A DNA stretch of 64,000 nt from Hyphomicrobiales bacterium (GCA_002709005.1 PAPH01000082.1:1-64000); one strand, 5' to 3'; positions 17,373 to 26,760 are shown, numbered from the stretch's first letter. Numbers and translations are program-made. Notes: generated by a model not told the origin, from the sequence alone.

Positions 17373-18023
17373 CTACCGGCGAGTGATGTATCGCATCGAC
17401 ACCCATCCGGTGCTGCTTCCCTGACGCACCACGCACCAGTCGTCCTGGCACCGTTCGAGAACGCTCACGCCACAACTGCCGGCGGGCAGCTCGTCGACGA
17501 TGCCGTAATCACTGCCCGGCCCGACGCGGACATTGAGTGTCGTGCGCACGCCCGTGACGCAGGCGCCATGGGATGAATGCGGTTCTGACCCTGCCGTGTT
17601 GCCCGCACCGAGGCTGCGGAACGCCAGGTTGGCGGCCGGGCTATCATAGACGTTGTCGACGATCCGGCAGCTCATGTCGGAGAGTACCGGCGCCGCGCCG
17701 TTCAGCTTGAAGTCCCGCCCGGGCGCGAAGTCGCCGTAGACGAAATAATCCACCTCGCCGCAGAACGAGTGGAATATACGGCTCATGCCTTCCAGATAGC
17801 CATCCTTGAGCGTGCCCTCGAACAGAAGCGTCCCCGGTTTCACGCCATTGGCGCTCAGCGAGGAGCGTGGCGTCTCGTAGAAGATGCGCACCTTGCTCCC
17901 TTCCAGGTTCAGCCGCATGCGCGATCCGTTGTGGTCATAAGCGTAGTCCGCGCCGAAGGCCGGCAGTGAGGTGAGGGCGGCCCAGATTCCGGCGATGACC
18001 AGCCGGGCGATGGTTCTTGTCAT
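17373..18023 (-). CDS. Secreted SH3-domain protein
   Basis: This 216-residue protein has a signal peptide (residues 1-24, cleavage near AFGADY), an unrecognised middle domain with single cysteines (FCGEVDYF; SDMSCRIVDN), and a C-terminal bacterial SH3 domain (about 150-216: TTLNVRVGPGSDYGIVDELPAG...DDWCVVRQGSSTGWVSMRYI). SH3b domains often bind cell-wall peptides. It is the last gene of a four-gene secreted-protein operon and begins 10 bases after its neighbour's stop. Confidence 0.7.
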   Translation of the reverse strand: MTRTIARLVIAGIWAALTSLPAFGADYAYDHNGSRMRLNLEGSKVRIFYETPRSSLSANGVKPGTLLFEGTLKDGYLEGMSRIFHSFCGEVDYFVYGDFAPGRDFKLNGAAPVLSDMSCRIVDNVYDSPAANLAFRSLGAGNTAGSEPHSSHGACVTGVRTTLNVRVGPGSDYGIVDELPAGSCGVSVLERCQDDWCVVRQGSSTGWVSMRYITRR

Positions 18024-18033
18024 GTCTCTGTCC

Positions 18034-19791
18034 TTAATGATCCATCGGCTTGAGATAGCGGCCCGGCAACCAGCCTGCGAAACGGCCGTTGGTGACCTGG
18101 CACCAAGCCGCCGAAAGCATTGCCAGCCGGTCCGTGGGGTTCGCGTGCTCGAACTGCCAGGAATCGATCTCCGGCTCGCATTTCATCATCTGCAGGCCTG
18201 CCGTGCCGGCTGACAACTCGCCGACGACACTGGCTGACCGGCCGGGCTCTTTCCGCAACTTGAGGGTTTTGCCCGCCGGCACGTTGGTGAGCAGGTAGTC
18301 CATGCTGTAGATCCCGATCGCCGGGGTATCGCCGACCTCGGCCGGCTCCATTCCCTGCATCGGCCTGACCAGTGAAACGAGGAAAATCTCCTCTCCGACG
18401 ATCAGCGTGCCGCGCGGGTTGTCGCCGCGATAGGCGGGCAGTTCGACGACAAGGCGCCCGCTTTTCCGCTCGCCGGAGGAGCCCGCAGAAACCGTCAAAT
18501 CGAAGGCAACCGCCTCTCTCGTGGAATGCCGTTCGGAAAACTGCGTTTCATGCGGACGGCCGGTTTCGAAGAAGCCGTTCAGCTCTCCGCTTGCGGCAAG
18601 CCGGGTGCCGTCCTGACGGATGGAAATCGTGCCGAGATTTTCGCTTGTTTCATCGAGAATGACCCAGGCGTCCGACATCTGCGACCGCGGCCTCTCGGGC
18701 TTCCGCTGTCCCTGCGTCCGCTGCGGCTCCGGTCTCCCGTTTCGCCGGGATTCGGCGATCCGGTTCGGAAGCGCGTAGATGAAGTTCTGGTAGCCCGCGG
18801 CATTGGCATGCCGATTTTCCCGTCGCGCTTCATCGAACACGTCGCGCGTGCATGGCGCCCGTTCGCAGATATGAGTGCGGCGGCTCGCCGTGCCCTCGTA
18901 GTCGTAGCCGCGTGTCGGATGGTGAATGGACGCCCGATCGCGTGCAGTTATCAAGAGAAGCCGGTCAAAGGTGTCGCCCGGCAGGCGGAAGGAAACCCAG
19001 AGCGCCTCTCCGCCATTCGGCAGCGGCCCTATCCGCGCCGCCGTCGTCTCCGCGCGAACGTAACCACGCTCATCGGCGCGGGAGCCGAGCTCGTCGCAGA
19101 ACCCCGTATTCATCGTCGCGGGACAGGGGTGCCCCGGATAGACCGAAAAGACGATATTCGCCGAGGCCCGCTCCACGCCCCTGTAATTGATCACATCGAG
19201 ATCGGCCTCGTAGGCGGGCGTCAGCTGATCGAGGGAAAAGCTCGCATACCAGTTGCTCAACCCTTCGCGCGGCTCCGTCCGCTGCGCGGGCGGCGCGGAA
19301 GGCTCGACGCTAGCTGTGGGAGACGGACCGGCAATTTCAGCAATCCATGCCGGTGCTGGTCCCTTGCCGAACACCGTGTCAATGGTCGGATATTTTTCGA
19401 CGAACTGGTCTGCGAATTTGAGGAGCGACGTGCGCGCCGACATCCGCGTCGCGGTCCAGCTCTGGCCATTCTTCTTCGTCGGGAGCCCATCGCCCGAGGA
19501 CGCCCAGTTCCCGGCTATCCGATCCTGCGCCCGTCGCCACTCGACGAGCATCCAGCTACCGTTCTCGTACACCACGACAGCCCGGGCGGTGCGGCCGTCA
19601 GGACTGATGCGCCCTTCGATGACCGCCTTGTCGGCAAGGTCGCCATAGAGGCGGTCGCCGTTTTCAAGCAGTCTCAGCTGACCAAATCGCGACTCCCAGT
19701 CGCCATTCCAGTCATCGGCGGCCAAGGTCGCGCTCAGCGATAGAACAAGCAGGACACATGCCGTCGCAACGGTTGTCAAAGCCGTCTTCAT
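18034..19791 (-). CDS. Secreted protein with N-terminal barrel-like domain and C-terminal SH3 domain, unknown function
   Basis: This 585-residue protein is exported (signal residues 1-24, ending LSATLAAD). Residues about 25-100 (WNGDWESRFGQLRLLENGDRLYG...) look like a small beta-barrel/lipocalin-like repeat. A Cys-containing middle region contains GHPCPATMNTGFCDELG and ICERAPCTRDVF. The C-terminus (about 500-585) resembles an SH3 domain ending in WCQVTNGRFAGWLPGRYLKP. The frame opens earlier, but the ATG at 19791 has GAGGAGCG upstream, starts the signal peptide, and lies 2 bases past the previous stop. No enzyme motif is recognised. Confidence 0.62.
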   Translation of the reverse strand: MKTALTTVATACVLLVLSLSATLAADDWNGDWESRFGQLRLLENGDRLYGDLADKAVIEGRISPDGRTARAVVVYENGSWMLVEWRRAQDRIAGNWASSGDGLPTKKNGQSWTATRMSARTSLLKFADQFVEKYPTIDTVFGKGPAPAWIAEIAGPSPTASVEPSAPPAQRTEPREGLSNWYASFSLDQLTPAYEADLDVINYRGVERASANIVFSVYPGHPCPATMNTGFCDELGSRADERGYVRAETTAARIGPLPNGGEALWVSFRLPGDTFDRLLLITARDRASIHHPTRGYDYEGTASRRTHICERAPCTRDVFDEARRENRHANAAGYQNFIYALPNRIAESRRNGRPEPQRTQGQRKPERPRSQMSDAWVILDETSENLGTISIRQDGTRLAASGELNGFFETGRPHETQFSERHSTREAVAFDLTVSAGSSGERKSGRLVVELPAYRGDNPRGTLIVGEEIFLVSLVRPMQGMEPAEVGDTPAIGIYSMDYLLTNVPAGKTLKLRKEPGRSASVVGELSAGTAGLQMMKCEPEIDSWQFEHANPTDRLAMLSAAWCQVTNGRFAGWLPGRYLKPMDH

Positions 19792-19793
19792 GA

Positions 19794-21557
19794 TCAGCGC
19801 TCCTCGACCATGATGGTTTCGTTGTCGGGATAGCTGAGGCCCGAGGGGCGTCCGTCCCATCGCGAAAGAATGGCGTCGGTGACCCTGCCGCCGGTCGAGG
19901 GGAAGGTCCGGTCATGGCTCAGTTCGCCCCCGGGATGGACGCAGGCATAGAGAAGGCCGCAATTGTCCTCGCCGCCGATCCCGCAAATGCTGAAATTGCC
20001 CGCTCCGATCGGTTCGATGGCTAGCCGGGTTACTTCCCCCGTCGGCAACGCGTTGTCCGGCGTTCCTGTCTGCATGGCGCAGCTTTTCCGGTCGCCGTCC
20101 GGTTCGCATTTCGCCCAACTGGCGAGCACGTAGGGGTTTCCATCTTTCGGAACGCCGAGCGACTTGATCCAGATCTCGTTTCCGCCGGGAAATACCAGCG
20201 GGCTCATCATGCACAGGTTCTCGCCGATATTGAGAATGCCGCTTGCTTCGGCCCGTCCCTGGACGAGGGCGTAGATGCCGAGCGGTTCCTGCAGGTCCGC
20301 GATTTTCAAGCGGCCGGTGCGGTTGTCCGCTCCGGTACCAGCTCCGTCTTCGTCGGTCGTCGCATGCCTTTGCTGACGCCAGGAGTTGACGATCTTTACC
20401 AGCACACCGTTAGAGCCGGATGACATCACCGCGGCCCCATCCGGTTGATCCGGGAAATAGGTAATTGAGAGTGCCCCTCCCGCATTACCCGTAAAGCCGG
20501 TCGGTCTCGTGCCGCCGTCGAAAGGTGCTGATTGCATTTCGGTTGCGCCACATTGCCCCTGGCCGCACCACCCGTCGGTGAGCGTCAAAGCTGCCACGGG
20601 TTCGGGTATGACCGGCCATGTGATCTGCCCGATACAGACATCGTCTGGCTGCCGGAGTATGTACAGCTTCATGCCTCCGATTGAAGGTTCCGAAGCAAAT
20701 GTGCAGTCGAGCGCCCCCGGCGCCGCCGGTCGTTTCATCTCGGCTTTGTCCACCTTCGTCGGCGACTCGCCATCAACAAGCCGGTATCGCTTTTCTGCGA
20801 TCTTCCCCGTTGCCAATCCACCCGAGATGCGTGCTTCAAACAGTGTTCCGGACCTGAAGAGGTTGATGGTGTAAGGGCCAAGGAACGTCATGAAGGGCTC
20901 GTCCTCGGAGGTCTGCCCGGTGACCCAGCGGTCGAGCACCTCGCCCTGGAATTCGACGCTCGTCGCGCGGCAGCCTCCGCCTTCTCCGCACCAGTCCCCG
21001 GGCAGGAAAAGAACTTCCCCGAGCCCACCTTTGCTGCGCGGGAAACGGATCTCCGCGGACTGGCCGTTGCCGTCCACTGGCTGGAGCTCGAAAATGCGGG
21101 CTGCCTCTTGCTCCACCGGCGGCAGGGCAAGGCCTTGCCCGTTCACGACGGTCGAATATTCCCGCCGCAGCACCATGTTTGCCGTGCCGGCCAGGTTCCC
21201 CTCCAACTCGGCATCGACCCCGTAAACCGGATTGCGCCGGATGATCAGGTCGTTGCCGATGTCTATTTCGACCGGCTGTTCCGTCTGCACCTCGAAGAGC
21301 TGGCGGTAGAGGGCCGGCACTGGAAGGATGGCGGGCAGGCATTCAGTGCTTTCGTAGGAGCACCACCGCGCTTCCAGCTTCAGGCTGCCGGCTTGTCCGT
21401 CGCCACCATCTGGAAATGTCAAAGTTGCGTGGCGGACCTGCGTGTTGATGTCGACGAAATCGATGCGGAGCTCGTCGGCGAAAGCCGTAGCCGACAGACA
21501 GGCAGATGCAGCCACGGAAGCGAGTTTGGAGAAAGCGGCCATCCTGTGAGCTCTCAT
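19794..21557 (-). CDS. Secreted WCG-repeat protein, unknown function
   Basis: This 587-residue protein has a signal peptide (cleavage near SATAFADE, residue 28) and no recognised family. It contains at least three copies of a module in which a short beta-hairpin leads to Trp-Cys-(Gly) and a second Cys 5-7 residues later: RWCSYESTEC at 64-73, DWCGEGGGC at 188-196 and GWCGQGQC at 329-336. A degenerate copy lies near 495 (SWAKCEPDGDRKSC). The same module occurs twice in the next-door VWA protein. Its start overlaps the VWA stop codon (ATGA at 21557). An envelope or periplasmic role is inferred from the signal and paired cysteines. Confidence 0.6.
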   Translation of the reverse strand: MRAHRMAAFSKLASVAASACLSATAFADELRIDFVDINTQVRHATLTFPDGGDGQAGSLKLEARWCSYESTECLPAILPVPALYRQLFEVQTEQPVEIDIGNDLIIRRNPVYGVDAELEGNLAGTANMVLRREYSTVVNGQGLALPPVEQEAARIFELQPVDGNGQSAEIRFPRSKGGLGEVLFLPGDWCGEGGGCRATSVEFQGEVLDRWVTGQTSEDEPFMTFLGPYTINLFRSGTLFEARISGGLATGKIAEKRYRLVDGESPTKVDKAEMKRPAAPGALDCTFASEPSIGGMKLYILRQPDDVCIGQITWPVIPEPVAALTLTDGWCGQGQCGATEMQSAPFDGGTRPTGFTGNAGGALSITYFPDQPDGAAVMSSGSNGVLVKIVNSWRQQRHATTDEDGAGTGADNRTGRLKIADLQEPLGIYALVQGRAEASGILNIGENLCMMSPLVFPGGNEIWIKSLGVPKDGNPYVLASWAKCEPDGDRKSCAMQTGTPDNALPTGEVTRLAIEPIGAGNFSICGIGGEDNCGLLYACVHPGGELSHDRTFPSTGGRVTDAILSRWDGRPSGLSYPDNETIMVEER

Positions 21558-24004
21558 TGCAGCACCACGGTATCGAACAGCCGCAGGGTCGCCTTGCCGT
21601 GACGGCCGGAAATCGACACCTGCTTGTCGGCGCCGACCGAGACGAAATTCAGGACGAAGCTCCCCTTCGAGAGAGTGGCGGCTGCCATGGTCTCATCCTC
21701 CAGAAGAGCCAGCTTGTCCGCCTCGATTTGGAAGCTTTCCGCGGTGCAGCCGGCCCCGCACCAGCCCGGTTCCAGCACCACCTCGGCCTCCGGTTTGTCG
21801 ACCGGTCCGAGCACCACATGCGCCAGCGGCGTTCCGTCCTTGCCTGCGAAGACGTAATCGGTCCCGCTCAGGCCCTCGAGCCCCTTCGGCGTATCGCCGT
21901 CGGCCTGTTCGTCGTTATGCCCCATGGAAGAACCTGGTCCCGTCCGGTCGAGGAGTGAGAAGCGCTTGATCGTACCGCGCTCATTGATCTCGATAGTTTC
22001 TTTGCGACCGTCCGGATTGACTGTGATCTTTGCCACATCCCAGCTATCGGTGAACGTGCTACTCTGGCCGCTGTCGAGCGCATCCACGATGTCGCCCGAG
22101 ATCCCCGCTATCGCCCCGCCGCATTTGGCTTCATCGCCGCACCAGCCGGTGTTGAGGACGATCCGCGCCTCTCCATTCGACCCCGGCGGATAGTCGATGA
22201 GGACGCGCTGAACACCGTCCGATGGATCACCGAAACCGAGACGGATCTCCGACCGGTCGCCGTTCGGTTCAGCGGACTGTTGGGACAGCGCATTCCCAGC
22301 CTGCCCGAAATCGTCCTCCGACGCGCCCTGGGCCTCGGCCTTCCGCTGTCCGACCGAAAGATCCGCCTTCTCGACGAGGCAGCCCGCATATTTGACCTTC
22401 ACCATCTCGACGCAGCCGCGATAGCCCGGATCAGCGAAGACCGCCTTGTTCTCCTCCGAGAGCACCTCGCTTTCGCCGACCTTCAGCCGGATGTCCTCAA
22501 AGTCGCCCGGCACCTCGACCACGCGCAGGCTGCGGCGTTTGCCATAGCCTTCCCCGCCGACATTGACGGCCCAGGTGCCGGTGGGGAGATAGAAGGGCTG
22601 CATCGCGCCGCCTCCGGCCCCGCCGCCCTTGATGAACTGCTTGCCGCTGGCCGGGACCTGATCGAACCAGTAGGTCGTCTGCCGTTTGACCGGAAAGCCG
22701 TCGGTCTGGCGCGCGTCGACGAAAACGCGGGTCGCATCGAAGGAGAAGTCGAAGCTGGTGGTATCGCCTTCCGCCACCTCGACGATCCTTTCGGCGGCGA
22801 CCGAATTGTCGAGATTGCCCTGGATCAGATAGGTGCCGGGGGCCAGCGGAATCGAGCCGGTATCGTGATAGGCCCGGGCGATGGCTTCATCTGCCTTCAC
22901 TCCGTCAACCACAGGAAAAATATCGAAGATCATGCGCGGCCGGCTTCCGCCGACGGCGGTCTCGAACTTGTCGCCCTTGCGATAGGGCAAGTTCGGATTG
23001 ATGAAGCCGTTGAGAACGAGAGAGCCCGAAATGACCGCCTCGATTGTATGCTCACCGGTTCCTTCCGGAACCTCGAAGGGGTAGCGGACCTTGTAGCAAC
23101 CGTCTGAACAGCCGAGCCTCTGGAAATAGGCCACATAGCGGCCGGGAGGCAGCGTCGCTTCGGCAGAATGGCCTTCACCTTCCGGATACTGCAACTTGAA
23201 TGCGTCCGGCTCGACTTGCGTGCCGTCCTCGTTTTCGATGATTGCCTGCAAATGACGGATACCGATCAGCGGACCGTCCTTGGCATCGCGGATGAAGAAG
23301 GTGACGGGTCGCGGCTCGGCTTCTTCCGTTCCGAAATCGGAAGCGTCCTCCGGAATCGCCTCGGCCTGCACCGTCTGGCGCAGCGCGTCGCCCAGTTCAT
23401 CGGCGCTGTTGGCCGAGAGATAAAGTCCGCCTGTCGTGTCGGCGAGGCATTGCACCTGCCGCCCTTCATCCTCCGACAGTCCGAAGCCGACCACGTGGGC
23501 GGTGAAGTTGATGCCCGCGCCTTCAAGTTCGCGGCCGAGCGCGCAAGGGTCGGCATCGCATGTCTCGATCCCGTCGGTAACGAGCACGACTGTCGCTGCG
23601 TTTTCCGTGAACCTGAGCTCCTCGGCGGCCTTGCGGACCGCGTCTGTCAGCGGGGTCTTGCCCTTCGGCTGCATGCCGTTGGCGAAGGAAATCATGCGCG
23701 GCACGGTTTCTCCGGCCGGGCCGACCGGAACGACGGTCTCGATGTCGGAACACGCACCCTTCCGACGGTGCCCGTAGGCGATCAGGCCGATCTTCGAATC
23801 CGCCGGGATTTCGCTCAGCACGGTCGAGAGCGTCTCGCGCGCCGTTTCGATTTTCGTGCGTCCTTCGATCTGGCCCCACATGGAGCCCGATCCATCGAAC
23901 ACCACGATCGTATCGGCGCCTTCTGCAAATCCGTGCGCGGGGATGAGACCTGCGAAAAACAGGCCGCACAGACCTGCCTTGAGGCGGCTTTTGATGATCG
24001 ACAT
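21554..24004 (-). CDS. Secreted von Willebrand A domain protein with regulatory-like beta domains and two WCG modules
   Basis: This 816-residue protein has a signal peptide (1-27) followed by a VWA domain (about 30-205) with an intact MIDAS metal site, DGSGSM at 37-42, and VTDGIETCDADPC later. Next come about three carboxypeptidase-regulatory-like beta domains, marked by LPPGRYVAYF, LAPGTYLIQG and LPTGTWAVNV. The C-terminal part carries WCG modules at about residue 620 (TGWCGDEAKC) and 747 (PGWCGAGC). VWA domains bind protein ligands through a divalent metal. It is the first gene of the secreted-protein operon. The exact function is unknown; the downstream partners suggest an extracytoplasmic complex. 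Confidence 0.7.
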   Translation of the reverse strand: MSIIKSRLKAGLCGLFFAGLIPAHGFAEGADTIVVFDGSGSMWGQIEGRTKIETARETLSTVLSEIPADSKIGLIAYGHRRKGACSDIETVVPVGPAGETVPRMISFANGMQPKGKTPLTDAVRKAAEELRFTENAATVVLVTDGIETCDADPCALGRELEGAGINFTAHVVGFGLSEDEGRQVQCLADTTGGLYLSANSADELGDALRQTVQAEAIPEDASDFGTEEAEPRPVTFFIRDAKDGPLIGIRHLQAIIENEDGTQVEPDAFKLQYPEGEGHSAEATLPPGRYVAYFQRLGCSDGCYKVRYPFEVPEGTGEHTIEAVISGSLVLNGFINPNLPYRKGDKFETAVGGSRPRMIFDIFPVVDGVKADEAIARAYHDTGSIPLAPGTYLIQGNLDNSVAAERIVEVAEGDTTSFDFSFDATRVFVDARQTDGFPVKRQTTYWFDQVPASGKQFIKGGGAGGGAMQPFYLPTGTWAVNVGGEGYGKRRSLRVVEVPGDFEDIRLKVGESEVLSEENKAVFADPGYRGCVEMVKVKYAGCLVEKADLSVGQRKAEAQGASEDDFGQAGNALSQQSAEPNGDRSEIRLGFGDPSDGVQRVLIDYPPGSNGEARIVLNTGWCGDEAKCGGAIAGISGDIVDALDSGQSSTFTDSWDVAKITVNPDGRKETIEINERGTIKRFSLLDRTGPGSSMGHNDEQADGDTPKGLEGLSGTDYVFAGKDGTPLAHVVLGPVDKPEAEVVLEPGWCGAGCTAESFQIEADKLALLEDETMAAATLSKGSFVLNFVSVGADKQVSISGRHGKATLRLFDTVVLQ

Positions 24005-24081
24005 GGGTGAGCTCCGGCATCAGGGGACGCCAATCGGGCGTCCGGTTCCGCCATGTGTGGAGCAATGCCGGCCGGGCCACG

Positions 24082-24151
24082 TCACCCATATGAATGACAA
24101 GCCTCGACTTGCCGCCGCGGGGCAGGCTGCGGGATCACCCAGATGAATGAC
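24082..24151. repeat. Direct repeat pair between divergent secreted-protein genes
   Basis: TCACCCATATGAATGAC (24082-24098) recurs with one mismatch as TCACCCAGATGAATGAC (24135-24151). The copies are 53 bp apart start to start, about five helical turns. They lie between the VWA gene (start 24004, minus) and the small secreted protein (start 24202, plus), where a shared regulator could bind. Confidence 0.4.
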
Positions 24152-24201
24152 GACGACCGCCTCGAAACGCCGCAGTCTTGGTCGAAATCAGGAGATCCCG
24201 C

Positions 24202-24690
24202 ATGTCGAACCATTCCCGCCCCCAATTGATGCTGATCGCGGCAGCGGTCCTGCTCGCCGGCATTTGCGCCGAGCCGGCCCAGGCACTCACCCGCAAGCTG
24301 GAAAGCACGCCCGTAGTGAAGAAGTCATCCAAGTTCGACCCGCATGCCTGCACGGTCACGGTCGATCTTCGCAATCCCGCGGCCGATAGCGGGATGCAGT
24401 ACGCCCTTTCGGGACGGCTTTTCATTCACAAGTCGGCCGGAACGGCGCACATCGATCCGAAATCCGTGACGCCGACGGCGCAGGGTGCAAAGCTAATCTT
24501 CGACATCTCGCCCGCGCCGGGCGCATGCCATGGACCGAAGAAAATGTCGGTTGATGCCACTTGCGCCTTCACCCAGCAGAAGAATGGCGGAAAGCTGCAG
24601 GCAGCCGTCGACCAGAACGTCAGGCTCGCGGACGGGCGCGCCACCTCCGATCGCGTCTTTACGGTCGATGCGCCATGCCCGATCTCCTAG
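24202..24690 (+). CDS. Small secreted protein, unknown function
   Basis: This 162-residue protein has a signal peptide (MLIAAAVLLAGICAEPAQA, cleavage near residue 29) and a single mature domain with about four cysteines (HACTVTV; GACHGPKK; ATCAF; APCPIS) that may form two disulfides. No family is recognised. The frame opens at 24178, but AGGAG at 24190-24194 points to the ATG at 24202. It is divergent from the secreted VWA operon with a repeat pair between them, so a related envelope role is possible. Confidence 0.6.
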   Translation: MSNHSRPQLMLIAAAVLLAGICAEPAQALTRKLESTPVVKKSSKFDPHACTVTVDLRNPAADSGMQYALSGRLFIHKSAGTAHIDPKSVTPTAQGAKLIFDISPAPGACHGPKKMSVDATCAFTQQKNGGKLQAAVDQNVRLADGRATSDRVFTVDAPCPIS

Positions 24691-24831
24691 GACGGCTCTC
24701 GGTGGGCGACGGCACATCCCCGCGCGGCTGCGACCGCAAGGTGCGAAGACGTTCCCTGCCCAACGAACCCCGCTTTCCTTTTCGACGCCCGGGTTTGCGC
24801 GTCCATCGTCCGGACGTCCCGACGCCCGTCC

Positions 24832-25941
24832 TCAGTGCTTGTTGCCGGAGAGGATTCTCCTCGCCAGCACATCCGCCGTTCTGATTGCATCAGCAACAAG
24901 CTTCGCTGTCAGGGGGCGGGGCACCGAGTGGATCACGCTGTCGGGATGCATCGCCGCTTCGCCGACGCGCAACAGATCCGCGTCGCTCACATCGGCGAGG
25001 TCGAGATCCGCGAGTGTGACCGGCAGGCCGAGATCGGCGCAAAAGCGTACGACACCCTCGAACTCGTCCGGATCGCGATTTTCGAGCACCAGCAGTCCGA
25101 GAATGCCGAACGCCACCTTCTCGCCGTGCAGCAGATGGTGGGTCGGCTCGAGAATGGTCAGCGCATCGTGAATGCCGTGAGCCGCGGACACGCCGCAGTT
25201 CTCGAAACCCAGGCCCGAGAGGAGCGTGTTGGCTTCGATGATGTTCTCGACCGCTTCCGTCAGGCACCCGGCCTTGGCGGCCGCATAGGCGGCGCGGCCG
25301 TCCCGCATCAGGGTTTCGTGGCAGGCCCGGGCGATCTGGGCGCCGGCGATCGTGGTGGTGTAGCCATCGGAAATGTAATTGTTCGAGCGGCTCTCCAAAT
25401 TCGAGCGCGCCTCGTACCAGGTCGAAAGCGCGTCTCCGATGCCGGCCGCGAGAAAGCGGATCGGCGCCTTGAGAATGACTTCGGAATCGACAAGCACGAT
25501 GTCCGGGCTGCGGTAGCAGATCTCCACGCGATCATAGACACCGTCCGCTGTATAGATGACGCCGATACCGCTGGTGGGGCTGTCAGTCGAGGCGATTGTC
25601 GGTACCGTGAAGATGCGCGCGCCGATATCCCGGGCGACGATCTTGCCGGCGTCGAGCGTCTTGCCGCCGCCGGCGCCGATGACGATGTCCAGCTGTCCCG
25701 CGAGCCTGGTGCAGCGGGCAATCTCTTCGTCGGTGGTTTCTCCGCAAAAGACCGTCGAGATGCACTCCACCCCGGCCTCCTTGAGGGACGCTCGCATCTG
25801 CTCGCCATATTCGGTCTCGACGAACGCATCCGCCAACAAAAGCGCGCTCTTTCCGAGGGTCGCCGCATAGCTGCCGAGATTCGAGAGAACGCCCGGTCCC
25901 TGGATGTAGCGGATGGGTCCCCCATAACCACGTGTGCGCAT
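24832..25941 (-). CDS. GldA-like iron-containing alcohol dehydrogenase (glycerol dehydrogenase family)
   Basis: This 369-residue NAD-dependent polyol dehydrogenase belongs to the GldA branch of the iron-containing alcohol dehydrogenases. The nucleotide-binding GAGGGKTLDAGK and TIASTDSPTSG blocks are clear, and metal-ligand histidines are in SAAHGIHDAL and HHLLHGEKVAFG. The open frame runs far upstream across the SDR gene, but the ATG at 25941 has GAGGAGGAGAG upstream and begins MRTRGYGGPIRYIQGPG as in the family. It is the last gene of a minus-strand sugar/polyol operon, 38 bases after the SDR. The substrate is probably a polyol or ketose, not necessarily glycerol. Confidence 0.8.
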   Translation of the reverse strand: MRTRGYGGPIRYIQGPGVLSNLGSYAATLGKSALLLADAFVETEYGEQMRASLKEAGVECISTVFCGETTDEEIARCTRLAGQLDIVIGAGGGKTLDAGKIVARDIGARIFTVPTIASTDSPTSGIGVIYTADGVYDRVEICYRSPDIVLVDSEVILKAPIRFLAAGIGDALSTWYEARSNLESRSNNYISDGYTTTIAGAQIARACHETLMRDGRAAYAAAKAGCLTEAVENIIEANTLLSGLGFENCGVSAAHGIHDALTILEPTHHLLHGEKVAFGILGLLVLENRDPDEFEGVVRFCADLGLPVTLADLDLADVSDADLLRVGEAAMHPDSVIHSVPRPLTAKLVADAIRTADVLARRILSGNKH

Positions 25942-25979
25942 TCTCTCCTCCTCTTCCAGTCCGGGCGGCATGCCGCCTC

Positions 25980-26738
25980 TCAGATGGTCGTGTAGCCGGC
26001 GTCCGCGGTGACGATGGAGCCGGTCATCAGGCTCGAGGCCTCCGAGGCGAGAAACAGCACGACGGACGCGATTTCCGAGGGCTTGCCCATCCGCGCCATC
26101 GGCGTCAGGTCGAGCCAGCGATTGACCAGTTCTGGATCGTTGAGATTGTCGAGCAGCGGCGTCGAGATGTAGGTGGGAGCGACCGCGTTGACACGGACGC
26201 CGCGCGACGCCCACTCGGCAGCCAGCGATTTCGTAAGATGATGTACGCCCGCCTTGGAGGCGTTGTAGTGACATTGAGGCTGCGGGGTGTTGACGATGTC
26301 GCCGGACATCGAGCCGATATTGACGATCGAGCCCTTGCCGGCCTGGAGCATTTTTCGCCCGAATGCCCGGCAGGTCTTGAAGACGCCAGTCAGATTGACA
26401 CCAATGACGCGATCCCATTCGTCGTCGCTCATCTCCTCGGCAGGCGTGTTGGTGACGATGCCGGCGTTGCATACAAGAATGTCGAGAGGTAGCAGGTCGG
26501 CGGCGATCGCATCGAGACCTTGAGTGTCGGTGACATCGAGAGAATGAGCGCTCGCCTCGTAGCCGGAAGCGGTCAGCGCCGCGGCGGTGGCGATTGCGCC
26601 TTCGCCGTTCCTGTCGGTGCAGATCACACGCGCGCCGGCTTCGGCCAGCGCACGCGCGCATTCCGCACCGATCCCCTGTGCCGCTCCCGTCACCAGGGCG
26701 GTTTTGCCCGACAGATCGTAGTGCTTCAGATAGCTCAT
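25980..26738 (-). CDS. Short-chain dehydrogenase/reductase
   Basis: This 252-residue classical SDR has TGAAQGIG (NAD(P) binding, about residues 18-25), NAGIV, the catalytic Ser in NIGSMSG, and YNASK for the Tyr/Lys pair. In this operon it probably interconverts a polyol or sugar with its keto form; an Asp (CTDRN) at the end of the second strand favours NAD. It lies 22 bases after the 2-hydroxyacid dehydrogenase on the same strand. Confidence 0.85.
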   Translation of the reverse strand: MSYLKHYDLSGKTALVTGAAQGIGAECARALAEAGARVICTDRNGEGAIATAAALTASGYEASAHSLDVTDTQGLDAIAADLLPLDILVCNAGIVTNTPAEEMSDDEWDRVIGVNLTGVFKTCRAFGRKMLQAGKGSIVNIGSMSGDIVNTPQPQCHYNASKAGVHHLTKSLAAEWASRGVRVNAVAPTYISTPLLDNLNDPELVNRWLDLTPMARMGKPSEIASVVLFLASEASSLMTGSIVTADAGYTTI

Positions 26739-26760
26739 CTTGTATTCCTCCCGGCGAACT

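Noticed and set aside
24832-26661. 609-codon minus-strand frame spanning the GldA-like and SDR genes
   Set aside because: Its first 240 codons run out of frame through the SDR gene and are Arg-rich nonsense; the GldA-like protein starts at 25941 with its own ribosome site.
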